Shown: positions 53,601 through 61,345 of the stretch, piece by piece | Layout of the letters: each line of letters opens with the position of its first letter | How positions within the stretch are numbered: the stretch's first letter is position 1 | From: Calothrix sp. NIES-2098 | Lineage (GTDB): Bacteria > Cyanobacteriota > Cyanobacteriia > Cyanobacteriales > Nostocaceae | DNA length: 64,000 bases | Assembly: GCA_002368175.1 (NCBI GenBank) | Contig: AP018172.1 | Span: 8,063,001 to 8,127,000 of the forward strand | Direction of reading: 5' to 3' | Position numbers and translations under genes: made by a program | Notes under the pieces: model-generated | What the model saw: only the letters and a program-made list of their open reading frames with translations | What the model was told of the DNA's origin: nothing | Database searches by the model: none

Positions 53601-55433
53601 GCCTCACTTCTGAGAGTATTAGCTGAGAATCTACCACCTGAGTTGTTACCAGAAGCACTATCTGCCGCTAGGGCAATTGAAAATAAGAGCTATCTTGCCC
53701 CTGTCCTGAGTGCATTAGCCCAGCATCTCCCAGAATTGTTGACTGAAGCACTGTCTGCTGTTAAAGCAATTGAAAATAAAAACTATCGCATTGATGTCCT
53801 AAGTAAATTAGCTCAAAAACGACCAGAGTTTTTGTTAGAAGCTCTGACTGTCGCTAGGACGATTGAGTATGATAGCGATCGCACTCCAGTCCTCAGGGCA
53901 TTAGCTGAGAAACTGCCACCTGAGTTGTTGCCGGAAGCACTCTCTGACTTGAAAGCAATTCAGGATGAGGAGTATCGTGCCAAAATCTTGAGTGCATTAG
54001 CCCAGAAACTGCCACCTGATTTGTTACTAGAAGCTCTCACTCTCACTAGGGCGATTGAATATAAAAGCGATCGCGCTCCAGTCTTCAGAGCATTAGCCGA
54101 GAAACTACCACCAGAGTTGTTACAAGTAGCACTCACTGCTGCTAGAGCCATTCAGAATGAAGAGTATCGCGCCGAAGCTTTGAGTGCATTAGCTGAAAAA
54201 CTACCAGAGTTGTTACCAGAAGCACTATCTGCCACTAGGGCAATTGAGAATGAGTACGATCGCGCCAAAACCCTAAGTGCATTAGTCCAAAAACTACCAC
54301 CAGAGTTGTTACCTGAAGCACTGAGCGCTGCTAGAGCCATTCAGCATCAGGAGTACCGCACCGAAGCCCTGAGGGCATTAGCTGAAAAACTACCAGAGTT
54401 ATTACCAGAAGCACTCACTACCGCTGTGGCGATTGAGAATGAGCATTATCGCGCCGAAACCCTGAGTGCATTAGTCCACAGTCTACCACCCGAATTACTG
54501 CCAGAAGCTCTCACCGTTGCTAGAGAAATGGAAGTAAATTATTATCGTGCCAAAGTCCTGAGTGCATTAGCTGAAAAACTACCAGAGTTATTAAAAGAAG
54601 CACTCACCATCGCTATGACGATTGATGATGAGTGGCTGCGCGCCGAAGTCCTAAGTGCATTAGCCCCGAATCTACCACTAGAGTTGTTAACACAAGCACT
54701 CACCGCTGCTACAGCGATTGAGTCTGAGGAGTATCGCGCCCAAGTCCTGATTGCATTAGCCCAGAATTTACCACCAGAGTTGGTGACAGAAGCACTCACA
54801 GCCGCTAGGATGCTAGAGTCTGAACAGTATCGTGCCCAAGTCCTGATTGCATTAGCCCAGAATTTAGCACCAGAATTATTAAAAGAATTACTCACCGTCG
54901 CTAGAGGAATTCAGAATCAGGAGTATAGTGCCCAAGTTTTGATAGCATTAGCCCAGAATCTGCCAGAGTTATTACAAGAAGCACTCACTGCTGCTAGAAA
55001 GATTGACTATGAGGAGTATCGCGCTCAAGCCTTGAGTGCATTAGCCGAGCAACTACCAGAACTGTTGCCAGAAGCACTCTCTACTGTCAGGGAGATTCAG
55101 TATGAGCAGTATCGCGCCCAAACCCTGAGTGCATTGGCCAAGAAATTACCACCAGAGTTGTTAGCAGAAGCACTCACAGCCGCTGAGGCAATTGAAGATG
55201 AGCAGTATCGCGCCCCTGTTCTGAGTGCATTAGCTTCCGGTTTATCACCAATACCATCTGCGCAGCTTTTCTCTGTTTGGGGGGATACTCTTTACAAGCT
55301 ATCGCTTCGTACTCGCCCTATCTTGTTGCACAGTATCAAGGCATTATTTCCCGTTATCTTTGCATTGGGTGGTGACGCCGCAACAGTAGAAGTGGCTCGT
55401 GGGATTGTAGATGTGGGGCGATGGTGGCGATAA
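50694..55433 (+). CDS. NB-ARC NLR-like protein with N-terminal amyloid-like motif and about 28 helical repeats
   Basis: 1579 residues from a GTG start preceded by GGGAG. A very basic N terminus (KGKRRRLKRRRD) leads to the motif at 79-109 beginning QTISGNDNVVQNIKGDNN. NB-ARC follows: P-loop HGLGGIGKTT (157-166), Walker B LLVVDDAW (234-241), LLITSRR (258-264) and GYLPIAL (314-320). After a winged-helix/arm region, residues about 640-1518 hold about 28 repeats of 29-32 residues with the pattern LLPEALxAARAIEDExYRAxxLxALAEKLPE, probably paired helices. The C terminus has a separate module (LFSVWGDTLYKLS...VARGIVDVGRWWR). It is likely a STAND switch sensing a ligand through the repeats and signalling through the motif. 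Confidence 0.9.
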   Translation: MGRSSLRRLWKRIILFLSKLAGFLKGKRRRLKRRRDLLRLNTQIPSQVEPPISSKAEKDKASVTSLDPHIPVQVAHTEQTISGNDNVVQNIKGDNNIIVGRVEGSLTINYRRPIDRPFQAPSLPANFVDRPQVTLEIKARLLANTSAAGALLISAIHGLGGIGKTTLITALAHDEDIQKRFSGGVLWATLGQEPDILTLLSSWVQALGDYEFRAVNVEGTSAHLRSLLHDRAVLLVVDDAWEPDKVKPFMVASSQSQLLITSRRADVADAVGAYLQKLNLMTPAESLELLSKSLEREITEIEKPEALRVAETVGYLPIALNLVAARVKWGIAWEKLEAALKQEVANLKVLYGPRQENSLEATFNLSLKALQDYDQQAWENFIWLGVLPEDVTIAAPMAATLWEMESQDAANECLELLWNDALLQSDAPVFVGGVEWKGYRLHDLLHDVARSRLTKSPPTGMGLDLHAAHSQLLERYQQKTQNNLWHTLANDGYIHQNLVWHLEKAQRVEEIHSLLREESVTGNNGWHEAREKVGQTGGYITDISRAWQLAEANWDESTLPQVVGLQCRYALITASLNSLAANLPAKLLVALVKNKVWTPEQGLAYALQKPEPKQKVEAVVELINYLPANLEKIAEKEALTIARAIQDERYCADFLIALAGKRQEISPEVLSAARAIEYELYRAEVLSALAEKLPELLPEALSTARAIEDERYRTQALIALAEKLPELLPEVLSAVRAIEYESDRASILITLVENLPPQLLPEALSIAMAIQDERCRAPALITLAEKLPPELLAKAVSAAKAIEDEQYRACTLIALAEKLSELLPEAIAIFRAIEENIYYTSLPLYARPHSRLPSSWPPKAIAIWTAIEEERYRVSSAIALVEKLPADLLIKALTSAKAIKDKQYRVETLSALAEKFPLELLPEALSAVNSMELEWYCAEALSALAYKLPPELLKETLTTALAIQDEYSRASLLRVLAENLPPELLPEALSAARAIENKSYLAPVLSALAQHLPELLTEALSAVKAIENKNYRIDVLSKLAQKRPEFLLEALTVARTIEYDSDRTPVLRALAEKLPPELLPEALSDLKAIQDEEYRAKILSALAQKLPPDLLLEALTLTRAIEYKSDRAPVFRALAEKLPPELLQVALTAARAIQNEEYRAEALSALAEKLPELLPEALSATRAIENEYDRAKTLSALVQKLPPELLPEALSAARAIQHQEYRTEALRALAEKLPELLPEALTTAVAIENEHYRAETLSALVHSLPPELLPEALTVAREMEVNYYRAKVLSALAEKLPELLKEALTIAMTIDDEWLRAEVLSALAPNLPLELLTQALTAATAIESEEYRAQVLIALAQNLPPELVTEALTAARMLESEQYRAQVLIALAQNLAPELLKELLTVARGIQNQEYSAQVLIALAQNLPELLQEALTAARKIDYEEYRAQALSALAEQLPELLPEALSTVREIQYEQYRAQTLSALAKKLPPELLAEALTAAEAIEDEQYRAPVLSALASGLSPIPSAQLFSVWGDTLYKLSLRTRPILLHSIKALFPVIFALGGDAATVEVARGIVDVGRWWR
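52600..55240 (+). repeat. In-gene tandem repeats, about 28 units of about 87-96 bases
   Basis: Repeats in the NB-ARC gene encode LPEALxxARAIxxExYRAxxLSALAEKLPE units. Many units are alike at DNA level (e.g. GAGTGCATTAGCCGAGAAAC, CCAGAGTTGTTACCAGAAGC), with one divergent unit near 53160-53260. The uniformity points to recent duplication or gene conversion. Confidence 0.85.
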
Positions 55434-55442
55434 CAGGACGTA

Positions 55443-55500
55443 GGGAGTGTGGGGAGTGTGGGGAGTGTGGGAAGTGTGAGGAGTGTGGGGAGTGTGGGGA
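55443..55500. repeat. Short tandem repeat GGGAGTGTG
   Basis: Five to six degenerate copies of a 9-10-base unit just after the NB-ARC gene. Similar words occur at 26715-26750. Confidence 0.65.
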
Positions 55501-55544
55501 GAAATAGGACAAGCTGCTTTGCGTCTACGAACTTCTAAAGAAGC

Positions 55545-55712
55545 TGACGTTACTTCCGCAACCTCTGACGTTACTTCCGCGACCTCTGACGTTACTTCCA
55601 TAACTTCTGACGTTACTTCCATAACCTCTGACGTTACTTCCATAACCTCTGACGTTACTTCCGCAACCTCTGACGTTACTTCCGCGACCTCTGACGTTAG
55701 GACAACAAGTTT
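55545..55712. repeat. 21-bp minisatellite TGACGTTACTTCCGCAACCTC
   Basis: Seven full copies and one partial start at 55545, 55566, 55587, 55608, 55629, 55650, 55671 and 55692. Variants differ at the CCGCAA/CCGCGA/CCATAA positions. Because 21 is a multiple of three, open frames appear on both strands (DVTSATS repeats), but there is no start context and I do not call a gene. Confidence 0.9.
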
Positions 55713-55866
55713 TATTGTTACCTCACGCCCTTAAGTTCCATAGACAGCCGTAAAATAACTTAAATCAAATGTTATAAAAATTGCAATTATTTGTGTATAT
55801 TGCTGAACCAAAATGTAGCTTTATTAAGGCAAGCTAGCTCTAGAATATTAGGCAAGGTAAACATCT

Positions 55867-56247
55867 ATGACCCGCCAAAAACGTACATCCCGCGTTTTAG
55901 AAAAAGCTGAACTCAGAACCTCTGGACTTAAAGCCGTCGATCCGAATATGGATTACGGGGGAGAGCGCAGTTTAGTAAATATGATACAAATTATGGATAA
56001 GTTACGCAGTAAAATTGATGCTTATAACACTGCTCTATTCAACATCGACTCTTATAAAAGCGAGATTGAAGAATTAGAAAAAATCTTAGCCGACCTCTCC
56101 GATAAAATGCTATTGGGAGTTGCCCATACATACGGCAAAGATAGTCACGAATATGAAAAAGCGGGTGGCGTGCGAAAAAGCGAACGCGTCCGCAAAAGCA
56201 CTGTTAGCCGCTTAAAAGCTGGTACAGAAGAATCAAAAAATACTTAA
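55867..56247 (+). CDS. Hypothetical coiled-coil protein
   Basis: A 126-residue protein, MTRQKRTSRVLEKAELRTSGLKAVDPNMDYGGERSLVNM..., with a basic N terminus, a helical coiled-coil core (QIMDKLRSKIDAYNTALFNIDSYKSEIEELEKILADLSDKML) and a basic tail (RKSERVRKSTVSRLK). Codon use looks real and the ATG lies 130 bases after the minisatellite. The same-strand NB-ARC gene ends 430 bases upstream. No family recognised; the basic ends would suit nucleic-acid binding, which is only inference. Confidence 0.6.
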   Translation: MTRQKRTSRVLEKAELRTSGLKAVDPNMDYGGERSLVNMIQIMDKLRSKIDAYNTALFNIDSYKSEIEELEKILADLSDKMLLGVAHTYGKDSHEYEKAGGVRKSERVRKSTVSRLKAGTEESKNT

Positions 56248-56367
56248 GGTATGGGGCATTGGGCATTTATCAATAGAGAATAGTCCAAAGTCAAAGGTCA
56301 AAAGCCAATAGGCAAGAGTCATTTCTCCTCACACTCCCCACACTTCCTCATCCTTCTGCCTTAACCT

Positions 56368-56790
56368 TTAAGACAACGAATATCCTGTTGCTTTCTGAAC
56401 ATATTGCAGAACTTTTTGATAAGACTCTGGATTACTCACGGGATTGATCACGATGGGAATAGTACCATCAGGCAGCCAGAAAGTTATCCTGCCGTTGGAT
56501 TCTTGGCAAAAGGAACTAATGCAGTTGAGGTTAATTACGTATTCGCTGTTGTCATAAATAATTTTCACCCAATAAGCATCTTCTAGTTCCAAACCTGTCA
56601 CGCGTTCTATGTATTTCAAAATCTTTTGATAATCTTGTGGGTTGCTTTGTGGGTTAATCACAATCGGAATAGCAGAATCCGGTAGCCAAAAGGTAACTCT
56701 GCCGTTTTGTTCATAACAAAAGGCATTAATACGGTCAAAATTGACTACGTATTTTTTCCTCTCGTAAAGGATTGTCACCCAGTACGCCAC
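56368..56790 (-). CDS. Hypothetical protein made of two tandem copies of one domain
   Basis: 140 residues formed by an internal duplication: residues 2-65 (AYWVTILYERKKYVVNFDRINAFCYE...) and 70-140 (AYWVKIIYDNSEYVINLNCISSFCQE...). Each copy has the block GR(V/I)TFWLPD(S/G)(A/T)IPIVINP followed by NP(Q/E)xYQKxLxY. Each unit looks like a small beta sheet plus helix; conserved aromatic and Cys residues are shared. I do not recognise the family. Start ATG at 56790 with AGGAG nearby. Confidence 0.65.
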   Translation of the reverse strand: MAYWVTILYERKKYVVNFDRINAFCYEQNGRVTFWLPDSAIPIVINPQSNPQDYQKILKYIERVTGLELEDAYWVKIIYDNSEYVINLNCISSFCQESNGRITFWLPDGTIPIVINPVSNPESYQKVLQYVQKATGYSLS

Positions 56791-57135
56791 AAAATCTCCT
56801 CAAGTCCCCGTGATGTCGCTGTTCCTTTATAAAAATTCACAATTCAAATCGCAAAAAAGCTCCTGTTAATTGTGAATTTTAAATTACTGTTGTCAGCTTA
56901 CACTAGTACAGCACGGTGGGAATAAAGATGCCATACCTTAGGAGTTCAGTGTCAGCCATTTTCTCAAGTTACTGCCACCGTCATCGGTATTTTAGATCGA
57001 CAAGAATCCCCAACGATCGGCTTTGGCAATTTTCAATGCAACACAGCGATGTTAGTAAAGCACGGCGTCAAGAAACCATCCATTCTAAATTAAACGAAAC
57101 GCTTACGCTTTATTCATTTTGAATTCACTATGGTA
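56791..57135. other. Gap with an uncertain coding remnant
   Basis: Between the duplicated-domain gene and pyrG. A plus-strand frame at 56926-57093 reads like protein (TLGVQCQPFSQVTATVIGIL and later NTAMLVKHGVKKPS) but has a stop just before it and no start codon except an internal ATG, so it may be a gene remnant. No family recognised. Confidence 0.35.
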
Positions 57136-58758
57136 CTAGTGCTGTTGTACCAGAGGGGGAAGTGAATGAGCGATCGCAGCTTGGATAAATCCTTGGAATA
57201 ATGGATGAGGATTGCTAGGACGCGATTGAAACTCTGGATGGAATTGGCAAGCCAAAAAGAATGGATGTTTTGGTAATTCGACAATTTCCACTAAGCGACC
57301 ATCAGGAGAAGTACCGCTAATCACATAGCCTGACTCTAATAACAGGCTGCGGTAATTATTATTAAACTCGTAGCGATGGCGATGCCGTTCGTAAATCACA
57401 TCTTCTTGATAGAGTTTGAACGCCAAAGTATTGGGGAGAACGTGACAAGGGTAAACTCCTAAGCGCATCGTCCCGCCTAAATCGACGACATCGTGCTGAT
57501 CTGGCAATAGGTTAATGACTGGGGCACTAGTATAAGGATTAAACTCAGCACTGTTGGCATCTTTTAAGCCTTCAACATTCCTCGCCCACTCAATGACAGC
57601 ACATTGCATTCCCAAGCATAAACCTAAGAAGGGAATTTGGCGATCGCGGGCATATTTAATTGCGGCAATCTTACCATCCACACCCCGAACGCCGAAACCT
57701 CCGGGTACAAGAACGCCATCGACGCCTTCTAGCTGATTTTCGACTGGTTCATTTTCTAAATCTTCTGAGTTGACCCAACGCAGGCGCAGCCGCCCATAGG
57801 TAGAGATAGCAGCGTGTTGCAAGGCTTCAACTACTGATATGTAAGCATCGCCTAAGCGCACATACTTACCAACAATCGCAATTTCGATCTCGTGTTTAGG
57901 ACTGTGCAAATGTTGCACCAAGTTTTGCCACTGTACGAGATCTGGTTTGCGTTGTTCCATTTGCAGCAAATCTAAAACTTGCTCTGCCATGCCTTCGCGT
58001 TCTAGCATCAACGGTACTTCGTAGATACTTTTCGCATCTTGGGAAGTAATGACGCATTCTTCGGCAACATCGCAAAATTCGGATAATTTGCGTTTTAATC
58101 CTACAGGTAGAGGGCGATCGCAACGGCAAACTAAAATATCTGGTTGAATGCCAATCGATCTCAGTTCCTTCACAGAATGCTGTGTTGGCTTGGTTTTCAT
58201 TTCCCCAGCTGAGGCAATCCAAGGTAATAGAGTAACGTGCATATACAGCACATTCTGTCTGCCTACTTCCTTGCGAAACTGGCGAATTGCTTCTAAAAAC
58301 GGCAGGGATTCAATATCGCCTACCGTACCGCCTATCTCTGTAATCACCACATCGGGATTTGTATTTTGGGCGACTTTTAGAATGCGGTCTTTAATTTCAT
58401 TAGTGATGTGGGGTATTACCTGCACAGTACCGCCATTGTAATCACCGCGACGTTCTCTGTTGATTACTGCTTGGTAAATTGAGCCAGTCGTCACACTGTT
58501 AAGGCGTGACATTGAGGTATCGGTGAAGCGTTCGTAGTGACCCAAATCCAAATCGGTTTCTGCACCATCTTGGGTAACAAAAACTTCCCCATGTTGAAAG
58601 GGACTCATCGTACCTGGATCGACATTGAGGTAAGGGTCAAGTTTCAGAATCGACACAGAATAGTTGCGCGACTTGAGCAATCGCCCTAAACTTGCTGCTA
58701 CAATGCCTTTGCCGATACTGGAAACAACGCCCCCAGTTACAAAAATAAACTTAGTCAT
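57136..58758 (-). CDS. pyrG: CTP synthase
   Basis: A 540-residue enzyme that makes CTP from UTP, ATP and glutamine. The synthetase domain starts FVTGGVVSSIGKGIVAASLG and has SILKLDPYLNVDPGTMSPFQHGEVFVTQDGAETDLDLGHYERF and EIGGTVGDIE. The C-terminal glutamine amidotransferase has GFGVRG, the nucleophile Cys in FLGLCLGMQCAVIEWAR, and His-Glu in ACQFHPEFQSRP. Full length. Pyrimidine and phospholipid synthesis depend on it. It is read away from the amidase gene at 58965. Confidence 0.97.
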   Translation of the reverse strand: MTKFIFVTGGVVSSIGKGIVAASLGRLLKSRNYSVSILKLDPYLNVDPGTMSPFQHGEVFVTQDGAETDLDLGHYERFTDTSMSRLNSVTTGSIYQAVINRERRGDYNGGTVQVIPHITNEIKDRILKVAQNTNPDVVITEIGGTVGDIESLPFLEAIRQFRKEVGRQNVLYMHVTLLPWIASAGEMKTKPTQHSVKELRSIGIQPDILVCRCDRPLPVGLKRKLSEFCDVAEECVITSQDAKSIYEVPLMLEREGMAEQVLDLLQMEQRKPDLVQWQNLVQHLHSPKHEIEIAIVGKYVRLGDAYISVVEALQHAAISTYGRLRLRWVNSEDLENEPVENQLEGVDGVLVPGGFGVRGVDGKIAAIKYARDRQIPFLGLCLGMQCAVIEWARNVEGLKDANSAEFNPYTSAPVINLLPDQHDVVDLGGTMRLGVYPCHVLPNTLAFKLYQEDVIYERHRHRYEFNNNYRSLLLESGYVISGTSPDGRLVEIVELPKHPFFLACQFHPEFQSRPSNPHPLFQGFIQAAIAHSLPPLVQQH

Positions 58759-58964
58759 ACTAATTTGAATTTCCGGCCACTCTAAAAATACATCCCGTCA
58801 TCTGAAATATGAAGTATGAAGTCTCAAATGTATGAAATTTAAGCCTACCCTGTGGGAATATCAAGGGCAAATATTCCTTAACCTTCATTCTTTAGCCTTT
58901 AGCCTTCATACTTTCTTGGTCATTGTGCCACAGTAACAATTGTGAAATCTTCTGTGATCTTGCT

Positions 58965-60782
58965 GTGAAAAAACTTGTAGGACTAGTAATATTAAGCCTT
59001 GTTGTCACCTCCTCAGTAGCATTGGCTGATTCATCTGTTGTAGTTGTTTTTCCCAAGACAAACTACCAAACAAGTGCAGAAAAAATCTTTTTTCTTGGTA
59101 CTGCACCATCCGGCGGTCAGGTGCTGATTAATGGTAAGCCAGTTACCCGCAGCAAGGCTGGTCATTTTGCACCAAGTTTCCCCTTGCAATTGGGAGATAA
59201 TTTGTTTACTGTGCGTCACCAAAATCAAGAGCTTCAGATTAAGGTGACAAGACTTACAACTCAGCCTCAGCTACCACAAGGTTTAGCCTTTGCCAAAGAT
59301 TCTCTAACACCAGCAGCCGACATTGCCAGACTACCGGGGGAACTGATTTGTTTTAGCGCTATAGCACCCTCTAACGCCAGTGTTGCTGTTAACCTGGCTA
59401 ATCAAACTATTGCCCTTGCACCCCAACCCATCAAGGCACAACTACCAAGTAATTTGGCGGCCTTAACGGGGAAAAATCAACCTGCTAACCAGTCTATCGC
59501 AGGAAGGTATGAGGGTTGCACCATAGCTCAACAGCTTGATTCCCAAACTAACAGTACTAATATAAATTCCGGTGGTACTATTCCCGATTCCGGCAAAAAT
59601 ATCGATTTGGGTACACCAGAATTTAGACTGACACTTAACGGTCAGACTGTAACTCAGTCTGGTACTGGCAAAATCCAAATTCTCACAAGAGCAAATTTGC
59701 CAGTTGTAGAAGTCACAGCCGACTCAGGCGTTGCGCGCACTGGCCCGAGTACTGACCATTCAAGACTCACACCACTACCCAAAGGAACGCGCGCTACAGT
59801 CACAGGGAAAGAAGGTGAATGGTTGCGACTAGATTATGGTGCTTGGATTAATAGTAAAGAAACCCAAGTTTTAGCAGGTGCTATCTCACCACGCACAATC
59901 ATTCGCAGTGTCGGTTATCGAAAACTTCCTAGCGCCACAGAGATTGTGTTTCCGCTAGAAGCTCCCGTTCCTGTAAGCGTACAACAAAGCGATCGCGCTT
60001 TCAGCCTCACACTTTACAACACCACCGCCCAAACAGATATTGTTCGCACGGATGATAGTCCCCTAATTTCTCGCCTAGACTGGCAACAAGTAGCTCCCGG
60101 ACAGGTACAATACACCTTTAATCTCAAAAAATCTCAACAGTGGGGATATAAGTTGAGATACGAAGGTACAAGCCTTGTTTTAACTTTGCGTCATCCGCCT
60201 ACAATCAAAGACAAAACACGCAAACCTCTATCCGGTATCAGGATTTTACTAGATCCCGGACATGGGGGTAAAGAATCGGGTGCCAGTGGCCCAACTGGCT
60301 ATTTAGAAAAAGATGTCAACTTGGTTGTATCTAAGTTGCTGCGCGATGAGTTGGTGAAGCGTGGTGCAACGGTGGTACTAACGCGAGAAGACGATCGAGA
60401 TGTATCTTTAGTAGAAAGGCAGGCAATTATTAATAAAGAAGAACCCGCGATCGCTCTTTCTATTCATCACAACTCGCTACCCGATGATGGTGATGCAGAG
60501 AAAATCAAGGGGTTTGCAGCTTTTTGGTATAACACCCAAGCCCACAGTTTAGCATTATTTTTGCATAACTATGTCGTCAAAAACCTAGGGCAACCTTCCT
60601 ATGGCGTTTTTTGGGATAATCTGGCGCTGACACGTCCCGCTGCTGCACCATCAGTGTTGCTGGAATTGGGTTTTATGAGTAATCCCAATGAATTTGAGCA
60701 GGTGGTGAACCCAGAACACCAGAAGAAAATGGCAAAAGTACTAGCTGATGGAATTAGCGAATGGTTTAAGAAAGCGCAGTAG
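58965..60782 (+). CDS. N-acetylmuramoyl-L-alanine amidase with AMIN and SH3-like domains
   Basis: About 605 residues from the GTG at 58965, which gives the signal peptide VKKLVGLVILSLVVTSSVALA; the frame also reaches a TTG at 58923. An N-terminal beta domain and a bacterial SH3-like domain (about 255-310, VEVTADSGVARTGPSTDHSRLTPLPKG) precede an AMIN-like region and the C-terminal amidase_3 domain: zinc ligands in LLDPGHGGKESGA, E in GYLEKDVNLV, H in ALSIHHNSLP and catalytic E in VLLELGFMSN. It cleaves the stem peptide from glycan; in heterocystous cyanobacteria such amidases make septal nanopores. Which orthologue this is cannot be told. Confidence 0.92.
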   Translation: MKKLVGLVILSLVVTSSVALADSSVVVVFPKTNYQTSAEKIFFLGTAPSGGQVLINGKPVTRSKAGHFAPSFPLQLGDNLFTVRHQNQELQIKVTRLTTQPQLPQGLAFAKDSLTPAADIARLPGELICFSAIAPSNASVAVNLANQTIALAPQPIKAQLPSNLAALTGKNQPANQSIAGRYEGCTIAQQLDSQTNSTNINSGGTIPDSGKNIDLGTPEFRLTLNGQTVTQSGTGKIQILTRANLPVVEVTADSGVARTGPSTDHSRLTPLPKGTRATVTGKEGEWLRLDYGAWINSKETQVLAGAISPRTIIRSVGYRKLPSATEIVFPLEAPVPVSVQQSDRAFSLTLYNTTAQTDIVRTDDSPLISRLDWQQVAPGQVQYTFNLKKSQQWGYKLRYEGTSLVLTLRHPPTIKDKTRKPLSGIRILLDPGHGGKESGASGPTGYLEKDVNLVVSKLLRDELVKRGATVVLTREDDRDVSLVERQAIINKEEPAIALSIHHNSLPDDGDAEKIKGFAAFWYNTQAHSLALFLHNYVVKNLGQPSYGVFWDNLALTRPAAAPSVLLELGFMSNPNEFEQVVNPEHQKKMAKVLADGISEWFKKAQ

Positions 60783-60801
60783 GATTTGGCAAGAAGGGGA
60801 A

Positions 60802-60836
60802 GATGCGATGGCTACGACGGGCTACGCCTACGCATC
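60802..60836. repeat. Palindromic repeat GATGCG...CGCATC with GGCTACGCC words
   Basis: GATGCG (60802-60807) and CGCATC (60831-60836) flank GCTACGACGGGCTACGCC. A small dispersed cyanobacterial repeat between the amidase gene and the tRNA. Confidence 0.5.
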
Positions 60837-60870
60837 CTCAACGCAAGACTTAAAATATTTAATGTACAAA

Positions 60871-60943
60871 TGGAGCTAAGCGGATTCGAACCGCTGACCC
60901 CTTCAATGCCATTGAAGTGCTCTACCAACTGAGCTATAACCCC
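60871..60943 (-). tRNA. tRNA-Ala (GGC)
   Basis: A 73-base cloverleaf on the minus strand: acceptor GGGGTTA with TAGCTCC, D arm AGCTCAGTTGGTAGAGC, anticodon stem CTTCA/TGAAG with loop ATGGCAT (anticodon GGC), T arm GCGG TTCGAATC CGC, and discriminator A. It reads GCC and GCT codons. CCA is not encoded. Confidence 0.95.
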
Positions 60944-61053
60944 TTAAGATGCGTTATCTATTATGCCTAACCGGATGATGTTTGTCAATTAGAAATATAT
61001 GATTAACGTAAAGCATGACTGCTGTAGCTTAGAGCTAAACACTCAGCACTTTA

Positions 61054-61245
61054 TTAAGATACTTGTAGCAAGTAGCTCATACAGTGCCCCATTAGGAAGT
61101 AAACTACTAACATAGCGGCAGCAGCGAGAGCTACTAAGGTGCCAGCTAACATTAAAGAGAATTCTTTACTCTCAAAAGCTCTTTCCATTAGGTGCAGCGA
61201 CCAAGCCACTAGCGCCACATCAAATAACAAAATAGGAATCAACAT
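61054..61245 (-). CDS. Small two-helix membrane protein
   Basis: A 63-residue protein, MLIPILLFDVALVAWSLHLMERAFESKEFSL..., with two hydrophobic helices (about 2-20 and 31-55) separated by a charged turn (ERAFESKE). Ends MGHCMSYLLQVS. It resembles many unnamed small cyanobacterial membrane proteins. It is read in the same direction as hisF, 100 bases downstream of it, and may be co-transcribed. Confidence 0.55.
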   Translation of the reverse strand: MLIPILLFDVALVAWSLHLMERAFESKEFSLMLAGTLVALAAAAMLVVYFLMGHCMSYLLQVS

Positions 61246-61345
61246 ATTTATTAATATTTATTCATACTAGTTAATTTATATTAACACTGTTTTTGGGCGG
61301 CGTCTCCGACCTAGGATAGATGTGCATATAAGGATAAATCATAAT

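Noticed and set aside
55483..55734. 83-codon open frame encoding DVTSATS repeats
   Set aside because: It is created by the 21-bp minisatellite being a multiple of three; the opposite strand is open too and there is no ribosome site or non-repeat coding content.
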